This document shows positions 20,770 through 31,179 of a DNA stretch of 31,179 nt, piece after piece. The DNA is from Guyanagaster necrorhizus (lineage: Eukaryota; Basidiomycota; Agaricomycetes; Agaricales; Physalacriaceae), in NCBI RefSeq assembly GCF_019112545.1, contig NW_025064925.1, forward strand, positions 1-31,179, written 5' to 3'. Position 1 is the stretch's first letter. Every line of letters starts with the position of its first letter. The notes beneath the pieces were generated by a model. The model made no database searches, was not told the origin of the DNA, and was given only the letters and a program-made list of their open reading frames with translations. The translations under genes and the position numbers were made by a program.

Positions 20770-22514
20770 ATGGCAAGGACGCAATCATCTCCAGACTCCG
20801 GTTCGGCACTAGCCACTGTAATCGTGAGTCCGTGATCAACCAGCAAGTCACGTCACGCAAATCTCATCCAGCATCTTTGCCTCGCGACACCAGACGAGAT
20901 GAACAGCAACGTACACTGCCTTCAACGCGTCATCGATGGCTTACGCCCTCTCCGTGGACAGACTGGAAGAGTGCCACTCAATCAGGAACTTCATCTCTGC
21001 CACCCGGCAACGAGCCGAACAAAGGTAGCTGGCGCTGCACGGTCTTCCTTTGTCCTAGAAAAAACAAAGACAGTCCAAACGAATATAAAAGGCCATTACC
21101 AGCCCTAGGTTCCACTCTACCCACCCAGTTAGCCAACCGGTCTTCCACAACCATCTCAACCTTCGTCTCTGCTGGGGTCAAACCAAACAAAAAGCAGAAA
21201 GTCTCGGAGACCTCTTTTAGGCCTAAAGTGCGTCGCTTTCTTCTCCCTCATCCTCCGCCCCTGATCTCTCCTTAGGAATCACACCAGGGAGATAGCGATG
21301 AGGACCGAGAAGCTTGACGAAAAACTCCTAATCCCACCGAGTTCCTCACAATGCCCTTAGAACTCTCTGACCTTCGATACACAGCCAACCTGCCCACGGC
21401 TGAAGACGCTTTCCCCTACAACAAAATCTCCCGCTCCGGAGAAAAACCCCCAATCCTCCCGGCAGGATCTGCTACCCCTTCACCGATGCCGCCTTCCCAA
21501 GAGTATACGTACCTTGGAACCACCTCACAGCAGGCTTCCCAGAAGACTTACGAAAGGAAATCGCGGCCTCCCCTGGCTCCTTCATTGCTGTGATCCCCTA
21601 CGGTGCCCGACCAAAATTCTACTCAGACAACCCAAGAACTGATCTCCTCACGGAATTCCTTGAAGGGTTCGACTTCCCAGACAAGGGCACCATCACGGCT
21701 TTATTTCCAGTGAAATCCAAAGAAGAGAGGAAAGGATGTAACAAGGAGGATCACCGCAGCAGGAAGAGCGCGTTCGACAAACCGTGGCCCCTCGTCGTCA
21801 CCAGTATCTCGGACGACTTCATCAAATTCCTTCTATGGCACCAGTGCTTCGCCGTCCCCTCGCGTGTGGTATGGAATTTTGTCTCGTTCAATCCTAAAGC
21901 TCTTGCGTGGGTCATCACCGCCTTCCAAGGGAATGTCGTTCGCGATGATGCCCCCCCCCCCTTCATAGCCGAAGCCCAAGCATGTCTCAAATCGGCAGCC
22001 TGGCGTGACATACCTCTACGAAACCTCGTCAAATGCATCACACAAAGCCAGGGTAATTTCGGAAACCCGGTAGAACTCACCGTCTGGATGACTCAACCCT
22101 GGGACCTCCTTCGCGCTGAAACAAAGAATCTTGACAATGACAAAGGGCCGGTTTTCATGTTCATGGGTGAACCTATTACCGACGACCTTGATTCCATCGG
22201 GCGCTCACGGCCTACATCAGAAGACTCAGGGTTCGTATCAACTATCAACAGCTCCTGAACGTTGACAAGATTATCGGCTACGACTGGTGCAAGAACCCAA
22301 ACCATCCGAGCCATGTCTGCCCCTTCCCCAGGATTGACCCGGCATGGTATGACTCTACTGCCGATGAACTCCGACCTCGCATGATGAAAGCAGAACCCCC
22401 AAAGACCCAAGCCAGAAGCGAAAGGAAGGTAGCGAGAAGTCAGGCATTCGCTCCAAGCGTGGAAGGAACCACGATAACGGTTGGAAAGTTGTCGGGCGTG
22501 GTAAAAAGCAGTAG
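20770..22514 (+). pseudogene. Gag-like ORF relic of a retroelement
   Basis: The text matches a gag-like protein common in agaricomycete retroelements (tentatively non-LTR). It runs FTDAAFPRVYVPWNHL, FPEDLRKEIAASPGSF and IPYGARPKF in frame 2 (about 21410-22200); then LTAYIRRLRVRINYQ and WCKNPNHPSHVCPFP, a C..H..C zinc-type motif near 22290-22330, in frame 1; then HDNGWKVVGRGKKQ in frame 0, ending at TAG 22512. It therefore changes frame near 22200 and again near 22410. Upstream frames from about 20770 (MARTQSSPDSG...) are probably its decayed N-terminal part. A run of 12 C lies inside at 21951-21962. No reverse transcriptase follows, so it is an isolated relic. Confidence 0.6.
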
Positions 22515-23031
22515 TCCACTTACCATTTAATTGTCACTTAATGTAACATTTTGCCTCGAATAGAGATCCTTTACTTCTGCTTGTTTGATCTCGGTGAGCT
22601 TCAAGTTTAAAAGAGCGGAACCAGGGTGAGACTGGAAAAGATGAGAAGTCCGTTAGAGCCATCTAACATTCATCGAAACATCTTCCTGTTCTGATTACTG
22701 ACAATTTAGTGGAGGTAAGTCGGACTGCTGAGCGGGAAGGGGCGATACAACTGTCTCCAACAGGACCTGATGGAGCCTAAACTGCTTGTGAAGTCTTCCC
22801 TCTAACCAGGGGAGATACAATCAAGTGGATTCATCAAATGCTTTTGAGCACAGTTCCAAACCAGTGTGGGACTTGGCTCGGGTCATCACAAACGTCCTTG
22901 GTAGCTGTCTCCTAACGGATGAGATTCCTGTATCTGTTAGGACTCTAACAGGCTGATTTGGTCAATTGCCAATGATACCTGCTCCCCTCCCTCCAAAACA
23001 AAACAAAAACAAAAATTGAAAAAAGAACTCC
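22515..23031. other. Intergenic sequence with hairpins and an A-rich run
   Basis: No coding frame of note. An inverted repeat pairs 22911-22920 with 22932-22941 (one G-T mismatch), and the second arm also pairs as CTGTTAG with CTAACAG at 22945-22951. An A-rich run (AAAACAAAACAAAAACAAAAA type) lies at 22995-23025, just before the duplicated segment. It could be the 3' tail of a retroposed sequence. Confidence 0.45.
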
Positions 23032-23433
23032 AGAGAGCCGGTCGGGTTCGTCAACGTTGTGTCTTCACCCAGAACGTTGTACGTTCGTCATCCTAACGCA
23101 TCTCCTCGAGGCTTGCAACATTTCTCTCACCAGTCGGACGTGCAGACAACTCGATTCTTCAGTATGAGCGGCGTTGCGCATCTTCGAAGCTTCCATATCA
23201 TCCACGATTCTTGGGCGGTCACTAGTGTATGATACCAGGAGTGGTGCATCAGCCTTGTTTCTTTCCTGTCTTGGATTTGTGCTAATGCTTCCTTACAGGC
23301 AGCGCCACCGAAGCCGCAAAGATGCCTAGAGTTGCTGAACCAACAGCGTGTCTCACTTCCGTCGCTGAAAGCCCGTCCAGATTAAAGGCCCAATACTGCA
23401 CCCACGATTCTACGGGCATATGAAGACCCTGGC
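23032..23433 (+). repeat. Diverged duplicated segment, copy 2
   Basis: This is the partner of 9912-10320, same strand, about 13 kb away and about 390 bp upstream of the first NLR start codon. The intron-like part ends GCTAATGCTTCCTTACAG here. The following frame (EPTACLTSVAESPSRLKAQY) parallels copy 1 but stops at TGA soon after. ATGAAGACCCTG at 23422 is shared. From 23434 to 23821 no recognised gene is seen; an open frame there (to 23740) has no known motif. Confidence 0.75.
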
Positions 23434-23784
23434 TGTTGCCCAGTTCCTTTCTCTGTATTCACGGATGCTGTATAGAAACGTAGTGCTCGTTATACCACCT
23501 TTGGACAGGATCGTGAAGTTCACACCGAACGAAATTTGGATCAAATGCATTGTTTGTCGATGCGTTATTTACTTTCTTTGCAACATAATTCGTCTAGCTT
23601 GCCGAGAACGGCAAGGTGGGATTCCTTCGCAGCTTACGTGTGCAGTGCTTCGCGTTGACCCGCGTGTTGCCGATCCATCCTTGTCGGTATCGGACGATCA
23701 CTCACCATGGTGGAAGACATATCGTGAGTCCATCCGTTGAAGTGTTTGCACCGTTTCTTACACGACATAGTTTTGAACCGCGCC

Positions 23785-23792
23785 TTATAAAA
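23785..23792 (+). promoter_or_regulatory. TATA-like element upstream of NLR gene A
   Basis: TTATAAAAGG lies about 30-35 nt before the proposed ATG at 23822. If used, transcripts would have a very short leader. This is consistent with, but does not prove, the start I chose. Confidence 0.4.
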
Positions 23793-23821
23793 GGTTGATC
23801 TTCCTAAATGTACAAGCAGTT

Positions 23822-26186
23822 ATGGTTTCTAGAACTCCTACAGACATCGAAGTACATGACCTTGGACCTTCGACAAAGGTTTTGAGACTGACCCTGAAAG
23901 TCGTCGTTGGCGGCGTTGTCCGTTCGTATCGTACGATCAGCGTTAAGCCCGATGATATCCCGAGGTGGTTGGTCAATCTTAACTTGTGAGTCTGTACATT
24001 CACAGGAGCGATGCCATCATATGAATCCTACACAAGGGACAATATAGACATGTCAACGGAGGTTAAGCTGATACTTTATAAGCGTCACCCGTTTTGGCTC
24101 GAGGTCTTAGGGTCTACTGAGAAGACGATTTCAGACTTTTCCGAAGAAGAGAACGATTGTGAGTTCGTTTTCAACACGATCGTAATGCGACTAACTCTCC
24201 GGATCCTCAGATAAAACATTTCCAATTTACCACGATAACTCCACATCACCGACTATAGCATCCTTCAGGATATCCTACTCTGACGACATCCGCCTAGTCT
24301 CCGTTAAAACCATGATGAAGGATCTTCGAGAGGTACTTGCGATGAATGACCGGTGACTTTATATTGCTGAGAGCTGACATTAACCAGGTCAATTTTGTCG
24401 CCAACGTTGCCTGGGGTTTCTTGTCAAAGGGAATCGACGTAAGTCATTCCTCGTGAAGAGCATTCGGAGTGTTCTAAGTCGACGCAGGTATTGAGGAAGA
24501 ACGAGGAGTCGAACAAAGTCGTCGTCGATCTCTACAAAGTCATGTTTTCTGCGTATGTTTCGGCGAGCCGTGCGGAAGAGAAAGAGAATGCCGAAATCAT
24601 ACGTTCTTGTCGTCAAGCCCTCATCAGGCAAACAATTGAATGCACCCTTTTCATCGAGGGCTACGCGAGGAAAATTACTGTGGGTGCGTATAATAAAACT
24701 GTTATCTGAACTTTTAATGTAATTATCTCTTTAGAGCATCCCTTGAGTGCTCAGCTTTTGGACAAGGCAGTGAAATTTCGAGAAGGATTCATGGCCATGG
24801 ATAATCTGTTCCAATCTACCATTACAAAGGAAGTTGAGGTCGTCACCCTGGGCGTGCAGGTGCCGATTAACCGACTTAGTATGTCATTTGGTTGACCCTG
24901 GACGTAAGCTGACCATTCATTTACAAGGTTTAGTCGGGCTACAGCTGATTGCTCATCTTCAAGTATACCCTCAGCTCATTCCCAAGTCGACATGCTTGCG
25001 AGGGACGCGTGGGCAGACCATCAATGCTATCATGGCCTGGATCGCAGAGTGCAGCGGCGGCGTCTTATGGGTTAATGGCGTATCTGGGTCAGGAAAGAGT
25101 TCGCTGATGGGTACCTTGCGTGAGCTTGCCAGTGATGCGAGCGGGCGGAACCGCCTTGGTGCCTTCATTCGCTACGATCGCATAGAATCTCCAGACTCGT
25201 CGAAACTGATTTCCAGTATTGCCTACTTCCTTGGAATGTCTGATGACCGGATCGGCACGGCCATTTCGCTAGTAACCCACAGTAGCCCATTCCTCGCGTC
25301 TTCTGAGAAAGAGCGATTCGAACTGCTGATCGAGCAGCCGTTGCAGAGTGTACCAGTCTTGGCTGATGAAGGGCCACTGGTTGTTATCATCGATGGATTG
25401 GATGAATGTAACCCGTCAGATGAACTGCTCGCTGTTCTCGCAAACGGATTTGGATCAAGACTTCCTTTCATGCGAATGGTCATTGCGAGCCGTCCTCTAG
25501 AAAGCATAGTCCGGGCATTTTCCCACTCCGGTATAACACCGATCACATTAGACACGTCGTCGGAGGCGACTCGTCGTGACATTCGAAATTACATCGATCA
25601 TCAGCTCTCTTCCATATTCGCTGATCAGGAAGCGCGCCATGCACCGGATACCTTGCAGAAGATGTGCGAAGCGCTGATTGCAGTTGAAGGGCTTAGTAAA
25701 CGGGCAAACGGCTCTTTCGTCTGGGCAGTAACTGCGTGCAGATTCATACGCGAATTTCCAACTATAACTAGACTTCAAACGCTCCTGGGTCTGGAAATCC
25801 CCACCGATTGTACAGATTCCATCGCGAATCTCTACAAAGCTATACTGTCTTCGATCGTGGCAGAATCTAATGAAGACAAGGACATCATCAGGCGCTGTAT
25901 CTGCACAGTGTTAGGCGCCATCATGATTCCGAGAAGATCTGGAGGGATGACTGCTGAAATTCTTGACGCTCTCGTACTTGTACCCGGCGACCCGCCAGCA
26001 TACCTTATCCTGGCGGATCTGCGTGCTGTCGTTGAAATGTCGTTGGATGGCTTTGCCAGGTTTTTCGATATGTCTTTTTACGACTTCCTACGGGACCGGG
26101 ACCAATGTGGTGAAGAATGGTATATCGACGTGGAGGAGCGGAAAAAGATCTTTTATGAACGTTCGTCCGTAATGTTAAGGGGGTAA
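23822..26186 (+). CDS. NACHT NOD-like receptor A (C2-like, helical, NACHT), intact
   Basis: Seven exons fit with consistent phase: 23822-23985, 24037-24158, 24211-24332, 24388-24438, 24488-24683, 24735-24878 and 24928-26186, giving 685 aa. Introns are 49-55 nt with GT..AG ends. The N-terminal exons encode a beta-rich segment (STEVKLILYKRHPFW, LGSTEKTISDF) that I read as C2-like. Helical exons follow (NKVVVDLYKVMF, RQTIECTLFIEGYAR). NACHT has Walker A GVSGSGKSS (about 25077) and Walker B LVVIIDGLDEC (about 25380), then a winged-helix-like region ending near FFDMSFYDFLRDRDQCG. The protein stops soon after, with no WD40, ankyrin or TPR repeats. NACHT proteins are STAND NTPases that switch on cell death or defence; the ligand is unknown. 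A paralogue follows. Confidence 0.9.
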
Positions 26187-26772
26187 ACTACCACATGAAG
26201 CATTTACTCTTGCTCTTCGATGCGTGCATGTGACCAATAAACCTGTTCCATCTCTCTGATGTCACCGGTATTGTGTTGCGTTCATCGGACAAAGAAGTTT
26301 TTTAAATGCGGTTAGTTAGTAGTTACTCTCGTGGATTCTTGTTGCTATCAGACAGACAGTTGATATATCTCTTGGGCCAGGAATGGTAGAGACGCTTAGG
26401 TCAAGGTAGCTGTTGATAGGACAATAAACGAAGGCCTCTCGGTCACCGGTCATATCAAAGATCTTACGATATCACTGAGCCGGAAGCAGCGTGGTCAGTG
26501 TTCTGCCATCACTTCTATTTATGTCATCAACAGTGTGTTCAACTCGGACGATCACCGCATGTTGGGAAGGTGGGAAGTCTTGTTGCCCCAGGACGACAAC
26601 CACTGAATATCGAATCCCATGCCTTACGACGAGAGGTGTTCTTTCTACTTTTTTTTGAATCGTCATTTCCGTATCTAATGCTAGTCAGTGACAGTGACAA
26701 GTTTCATATCATCGAAGGCGCGTCCCTAATTATAGTGGAAATCCTATTTCGCTTATTGTCTCTCATAAACAG
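26187..26772 (+). other. Intergenic region between NLR genes, probable first exon of gene B
   Basis: It contains the 3' flank of gene A and must hold the promoter and first exon of gene B, whose first recognised exon follows an acceptor (CTCATAAACAG) at 26772. A plus-strand frame at 26498-26839 overlaps it but I cannot place the true start codon. No other gene is seen. Confidence 0.4.
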
Positions 26773-29316
26773 ATGTGGAGCTGAAATGGATCTTGTTCAC
26801 GGATGTTACCCGCGTTTACTTGATGCTCACAACCGGTGATAAATTCGTCTATAAGACCGACACTGTTAGATTTCTCTCCCCCCCTTCGGGGTCAAAAGCA
26901 AGCTGGTCCCCCAGGATGCCGCTGTACGTGGAGGTGAAAAACAGGAGTACTCGTCTGATATCGTTTCATGTGCAGAGGTCCACTCAGTCCATCGACAATG
27001 GTTGTCTTGAAGCTCTACACTCCTCGTAAATTTCCGCTGCTGTTCCATAGGCTTCTTGGTAGCGCAGAGATACCAATTACCGAGATATTCGATGAGAACA
27101 GAGACGGTATGTTCGTGATCAATGAATCTGATATCCAGGCGCAAACGTTGAAACCACATGTTTGTAGATGAACCGCTCTTGCTCTTCGGTCCGACCTCAG
27201 TGCGCCCAATGCCGACAGTATCGCTAAAAATAGCTTACTCGTCAGATCAAGAAAAGGTCGCAAAACTGATTGTTAAAGACGCTAAGAAGCCCAAAGAGCG
27301 CGTTAATAGACATAGCGCTCTTCTTAATGGTGTGAGTGCTGTCAAAAAGATGATAGACATACTAACAGAGGTGCGTACAAAACACTTTAATAAAATTATG
27401 ATATCACTAAAATCCATCCCTCCGGAAACTAGGCTCACCCTGCCGCAAAGGTGGCTTGGAGTATCATTTCTATGGGGATCGATGTAAGTTCCATTCTGTA
27501 ACGATCCGGTGGCATAATATTCCTCCCGTGAAGACTAATATATTTCGTAGATATTGAGATATCAGATTGATATGGACCAGCTCGTTGTCGATCTCCATGC
27601 GATTATGCTACAGGCTTATGAACAGGCCAGTAACAATGAAGTCCTACTCCATATCAACAATCTCCGCCCAATCTACAACGCGCTCTTTGAGCAGACAATT
27701 CAATGCGCTAAGTTCATCGAAAGCTATGCCAAGAAAAGTTTCACAGGTATATCTGGGCCTCCTTCTCTCTACTTGTTTGACCCTATACATTATCTAGGGC
27801 GAATAATCAACAGAAATATATCAGGCGACATCAAAAGAATACAACAGAAATTCGACGACCTTATCAAGGAACTCCATCTAGAAATCTCAAAGGAAGCCTT
27901 CGTCGCCGAATTGGCTGAACATAAACATCAGCGTAGGTGGTGCATAATATTGCTCGGAATTAGAAACTGATGACAACTTCAGAAATCAAGACAACTCTTC
28001 GCATGCTGGAACCGCCCATGGCAGTAAAATTTGGTCCGAAGTCGACATGCTTACAAGGCACGCGTCTGCGAGTCATCGAGGAAGTAATGACTTGGATCGA
28101 GAGATGCGATGGGGGCACACTCTGGTGCAAAGGCATGGCTGGAACGGGCAAGAGTTCCCTTATGGGTACCTTATACGAACAGCTTGTGATCCGTTCTGGC
28201 AGTCGCAGTCGCCTTGGTGCCTTCATTCGCTGCGACGGAAAAGAGTTCGCAAACGCATCCAAGCTCATAACCACCATCGCATACTCGCTTTGTATATTTG
28301 ATGATGATGTCGCGAGCGCTATTTCCCATGCTGTTCAAAAGTTCCGTTGGGTTTCAGCGGCGGTCCCACCATCATCTATACGAAATCAGTTCCGAGTCCT
28401 TCTTCAGGAGCCATTGGGATCGGTCTCCGATGCATTGAAAGAGCATCCCGTAGTGGTTATCATAGATGCCTTGGACGAATGTTCGGAGATTTCGAGAGAT
28501 ATGCTTGGAATTCTAGCGGAGGGCTTTGGGTCCATGCTGCCCTTTATGCGGCTCATTGTATCGAGCCGGCCTATCGAAAGCATCACTCGAGTATTTCAGA
28601 CACAAAAGACTATGGCCGTGATTACCTTGGACACCTCGTCAGAGGACGTGATTCGAGATATACGACTCTACGTTGACGTCCAACTTAACGCTATATACAA
28701 GGATCCACTGCTGAAAAATGATGCTGGGGCATTCCAGAACATATGCGAATCACAAAGTGCTGTGGAATTGCTCAGTGAAAGAGCGAACGGCTTGTTTATA
28801 TGGGCTGTCACTGTTTGCAGTTTCCTGGCCGAATTTCCCTGTGAATCTCGACTTCGAGGACTCTTGAATGCTGAAACCTCCCAGATCACATTGTATTCCT
28901 TGACAGCTTTGTATCGGACAGCTCTTCGCGTCATGGTTTCAGATAAACTTGAGAAGGATAAGGACATCAGATGCTGCATTCGTGGTGTGCTAGGGGCTCT
29001 TGTAGTTGTGCCTGGTCAAATCACCATTCAGATGCTGGACGATTTGGTTTTCTTGCCCGGAGATCCTTCCGCAGAGGTGGTGTTAGCCAAGTTGGGGAGT
29101 ATTATTCGTGTTTCTCCCCAGGGGAAGCTTCAAGTTATTCATCAGTCTCTCTACGATTTTCTAACAGACGAGACACAGTGCGGAGAAGAGTGGCGTATTG
29201 ATGTGGAGGAGCAGAGAAGAAAGCTTTTGCATGCGATCAAGAACTTGCCAAATACCTCGCAAGGAGGAAGCGACTATGCGCGGCTTCATCGCGAACTATC
29301 ACAGGGGACTTTTTAA
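26773..29316 (+). CDS. NACHT NOD-like receptor B, tandem paralogue, start not resolved
   Basis: Recognised exons are 26773-26933, one from about 26985 to 27106, 27168-27370, 27433-27483, 27551-27746, 27798-27932 and 27983-29316. The 51-nt and 196-nt exons equal those of gene A, and the phases agree from about 26985 onward. The N-terminal part reads VVLKLYTPRKFPL and LGSAEIPITEIF (C2-like), then DQLVVDLHAIML and FEQTIQCAKFIESYA. NACHT has Walker A GMAGTGKSS (about 28137) and Walker B VVVIIDALDEC (about 28449), and the region ends near VIHQSLYDFLTDETQCG with a 45-residue tail. No repeat domain follows. I could not join 26933 to the next exon in phase, so either an unusual splice site or a small N-terminal indel exists, and the first exon is unplaced. 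Confidence 0.85.
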
Positions 29317-29560
29317 GATGATCCTTGAAGGGATGGATGCAAGATTTCAGGCAGACAGTCGGCCCGTTGCCTAAACCGACCATCATCGGATGTACGAGAA
29401 GTATTATGTCTACAATAGAATCACCACATTTTCTTCCATCCTCTGCTGTGCTCTTTGCTTGTTCGAATATGAAACATGCACACTGGTTCATCAAAGCATG
29501 AGCTTTCCCACTCCTTGATAAGGGCATGTGTAAGGTCTATTTGGACCATCCGATCGTCAC
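29317..29560 (+). other. 3' flank of NLR gene B
   Basis: About 240 bases of ordinary composition follow the stop at 29314-29316. No terminator or gene is identified. CpG frequency falls sharply from about 29600 onward. Confidence 0.4.
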
Positions 29561-31179
29561 CGCTTAAGTTTGAAGGAAGTAAGAAACCCGCAGGAATGTC
29601 TGGATCAAGACGATACACTTGTTTCACACAGTAAATGGGCCTCTCACTCACACTCTGCAGAGAGAACTTAAATATATCCACATTTTACTTGTCCAACTTC
29701 ACAAGTCAATGCAATATGTATAGGTGCTATCCAATTACCCTGAAATCACAGACTCACAGTCGATCTTTTGCTCTCCCACAATGCGATATTCCTCCTTTTG
29801 GAAATATCCTGAAATTAAACAGTCTAGGAAACAAAGCCAAGATGTGACAATTTGTTGAGATCATGAAAATTTGTGTGTTTTTGTGGTGGTATGCAGTATA
29901 TGGAGTGGAAGGAGGTTGCTGGCTGACCTCAATGCTAATATCCTTCTCCAAGTCCAAGGGCTTGTCTGAATCCTCCACTTGATACCCTTCCTGACCCTTC
30001 AGCAGTTTCTTCCAAAGCTGCCACTCTCTCTGGCATTCCCACACATTGTAGAAGTCCTGTCAGGCCTGAAGGAAGTTGTTTCAAGCCAATATCTGCTCAC
30101 ACAACCCAGTGACTCCAATAGTGCTGACCCAGAAAGCCTTGTTGAGGATCTCATAAGAATCCTCCATCTCTATTGGCATATTGTCAGCCAATGTTCCAAG
30201 CCTTTCTGCCTTGGGACATATCCCTGTCCAACCTCTCATTCACCATTGCTTGCAAGACATTCATAGAGATGTTTTCAGTTTTATGAAGTTCCAACCTTGA
30301 TGCTTCAAACTCCTTCTGAACAGACACCAGAATAAAATCCATAAAATATTTGATCTTGTTCTCAGAATGGAAGTCATCCACCAAGTCATCCACCCAACTT
30401 CTGATGGCTTCCACCTTGTCCTCAGGGCATGTCAGCCTGTCCAAAATTTGTTGCAACAGCCTCAACATTATGTTGGAGTCAGCAGCATCATCCCCTCTGT
30501 TGAAAGTACATCTGGCCTTCTTGACACAGCACCATTGGCATGTCTGGAGGATACCACATATGAAGCAGTGGATCTTGTCAGTCTGATATTTATCACATCA
30601 TTCCAACTCACAAGTCAGTAAGAAACCAGAGCCAGGAAAAGACTCACTATCACCATCACACTCCTTGTCATCAGCCTGGAATTCAAGCTCTATATTTAAT
30701 CTCTTGGAGCCCAATGGCTCTGGATAGACAAATGCCAGAGCTCATTGGACTCTGACTCAGAATTAGCTATCTCCAGTATATAAGCCATATACAATTATAG
30801 TAAATACTCAGTTTGAATATCAACTTGGTTTAGCCAATACTTTGTCTTCACCTCTCATTGTCTTATGTCCAAAGGATTCCACTCTGTTTGGATTATCTTA
30901 ATCCATCACCACTCCACTCTCTCTGTGAACTCTGCTCTGTATCCAAACCCTTTGGGCTTTGACTCAAGGGTGACATTGCTAATAGCTTTGCCAAACCCAC
31001 ATATTCTGCTGGTTTCCATGTTTGCAATCCAAATCCATCCATCAGCATATTCCTAACAGGTTGTCCAATCTGATACCATTCAGAGGCAAATCCAAGAATC
31101 TGCCTATTAATGTTAGGCTCAAGCTGCATGTGATCAACTAGCACATGGTAAGCTAACATGGCTTTATGTTTGAGCCTTC
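29561..31179 (-). other. CpG-free repeat-like block with minus-strand frame remnants
   Basis: CG is rare from 29561 and I see none after about 29783. The minus strand holds several protein-like open pieces: 30893-31159 (KAMLAYHVLVDHMQLEP, entering from beyond the right edge), 30184-30468 (LTCPEDKVEAIRSWVDDL, NKIKYFMDFILVSVQ) and 29754-30044 (WQLWKKLLKGQEGYQ). They lie in different frames with stops between. This suggests one decayed minus-strand gene, probably of a transposable element, but I do not recognise the family. Confidence 0.4.

Noticed and set aside
21351..21593. 80-aa ORF starting with ATG at 21351 as a separate gene
   Set aside because: The family-like text over most of this interval is in another frame (frame 2), so this ORF is a shadow.
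22348..22514. Second gene downstream of the gag-like ORF
   Set aside because: The GWKVVGRG ending is typical of the same gag-like family, reached by a frameshift.
1..31179. tRNA, rRNA or CRISPR features
   Set aside because: No cloverleaf with A/B boxes, no rRNA-like stretch and no regularly spaced repeat array was found by eye.

Overview
This is nuclear DNA of a filamentous fungus, most likely an agaricomycete (mushroom-forming basidiomycete). Introns are about 50 nt with GT...AG ends and are dense in the intact genes. The recognisable families are typical of that group: a chromodomain Ty3/gypsy element, NACHT NOD-like receptors, a HET-domain protein, a seven-pass membrane protein family and a Mio/SEA4 relic. 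The window is an accessory, repeat-rich region with many broken genes.

Layout. 1-6122: a Ty3/gypsy retrotransposon on the plus strand, entering from beyond the left edge (5' LTR not included) and ending in a 424-bp 3' LTR. Gag and pol are collinear and show no internal frame break, but carry 12 in-frame stops that are all TGA. 6123-8640: AT-rich, almost CpG-free DNA with no credible gene. 8640-11030: weak exon-like pieces, one half of a duplicated segment (9912-10320) and a decayed coding block (10305-10724). 11034-12812: a HET-domain pseudogene with at least six lesions. 13653-16515: two tandem minus-strand copies of a seven-transmembrane protein gene; the upstream copy (15182-16515, seven exons, 333 aa) is intact and the downstream copy (13653-14910) is broken. 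18320-20020: a relic of the Mio/SEA4 gene, split by about 1 kb of foreign sequence. 20770-22514: a gag-like ORF relic of a retroelement, read in three successive frames. 23032-23433: the second half of the duplicated segment. 23822-26186 and 26773-29316: two tandem plus-strand NLR genes with the same exon plan (putative C2-like N-terminus, helical region, NACHT, winged-helix-like region) and no C-terminal repeat domain. 29560-31179: a second CpG-free block.

How the genes relate. NACHT NLRs and HET-domain proteins are the classes fungi use in non-self recognition and programmed cell death. An NLR pair, a HET pseudogene, a duplicated membrane protein and several transposon relics together suggest a birth-and-death region for allorecognition or defence genes. 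The functional link is inferred from family membership and proximity only. The best candidate for something under-described is the NLR pair: two compact receptors with a putative C2-like N-terminus, a conserved helical region and no sensor repeats.
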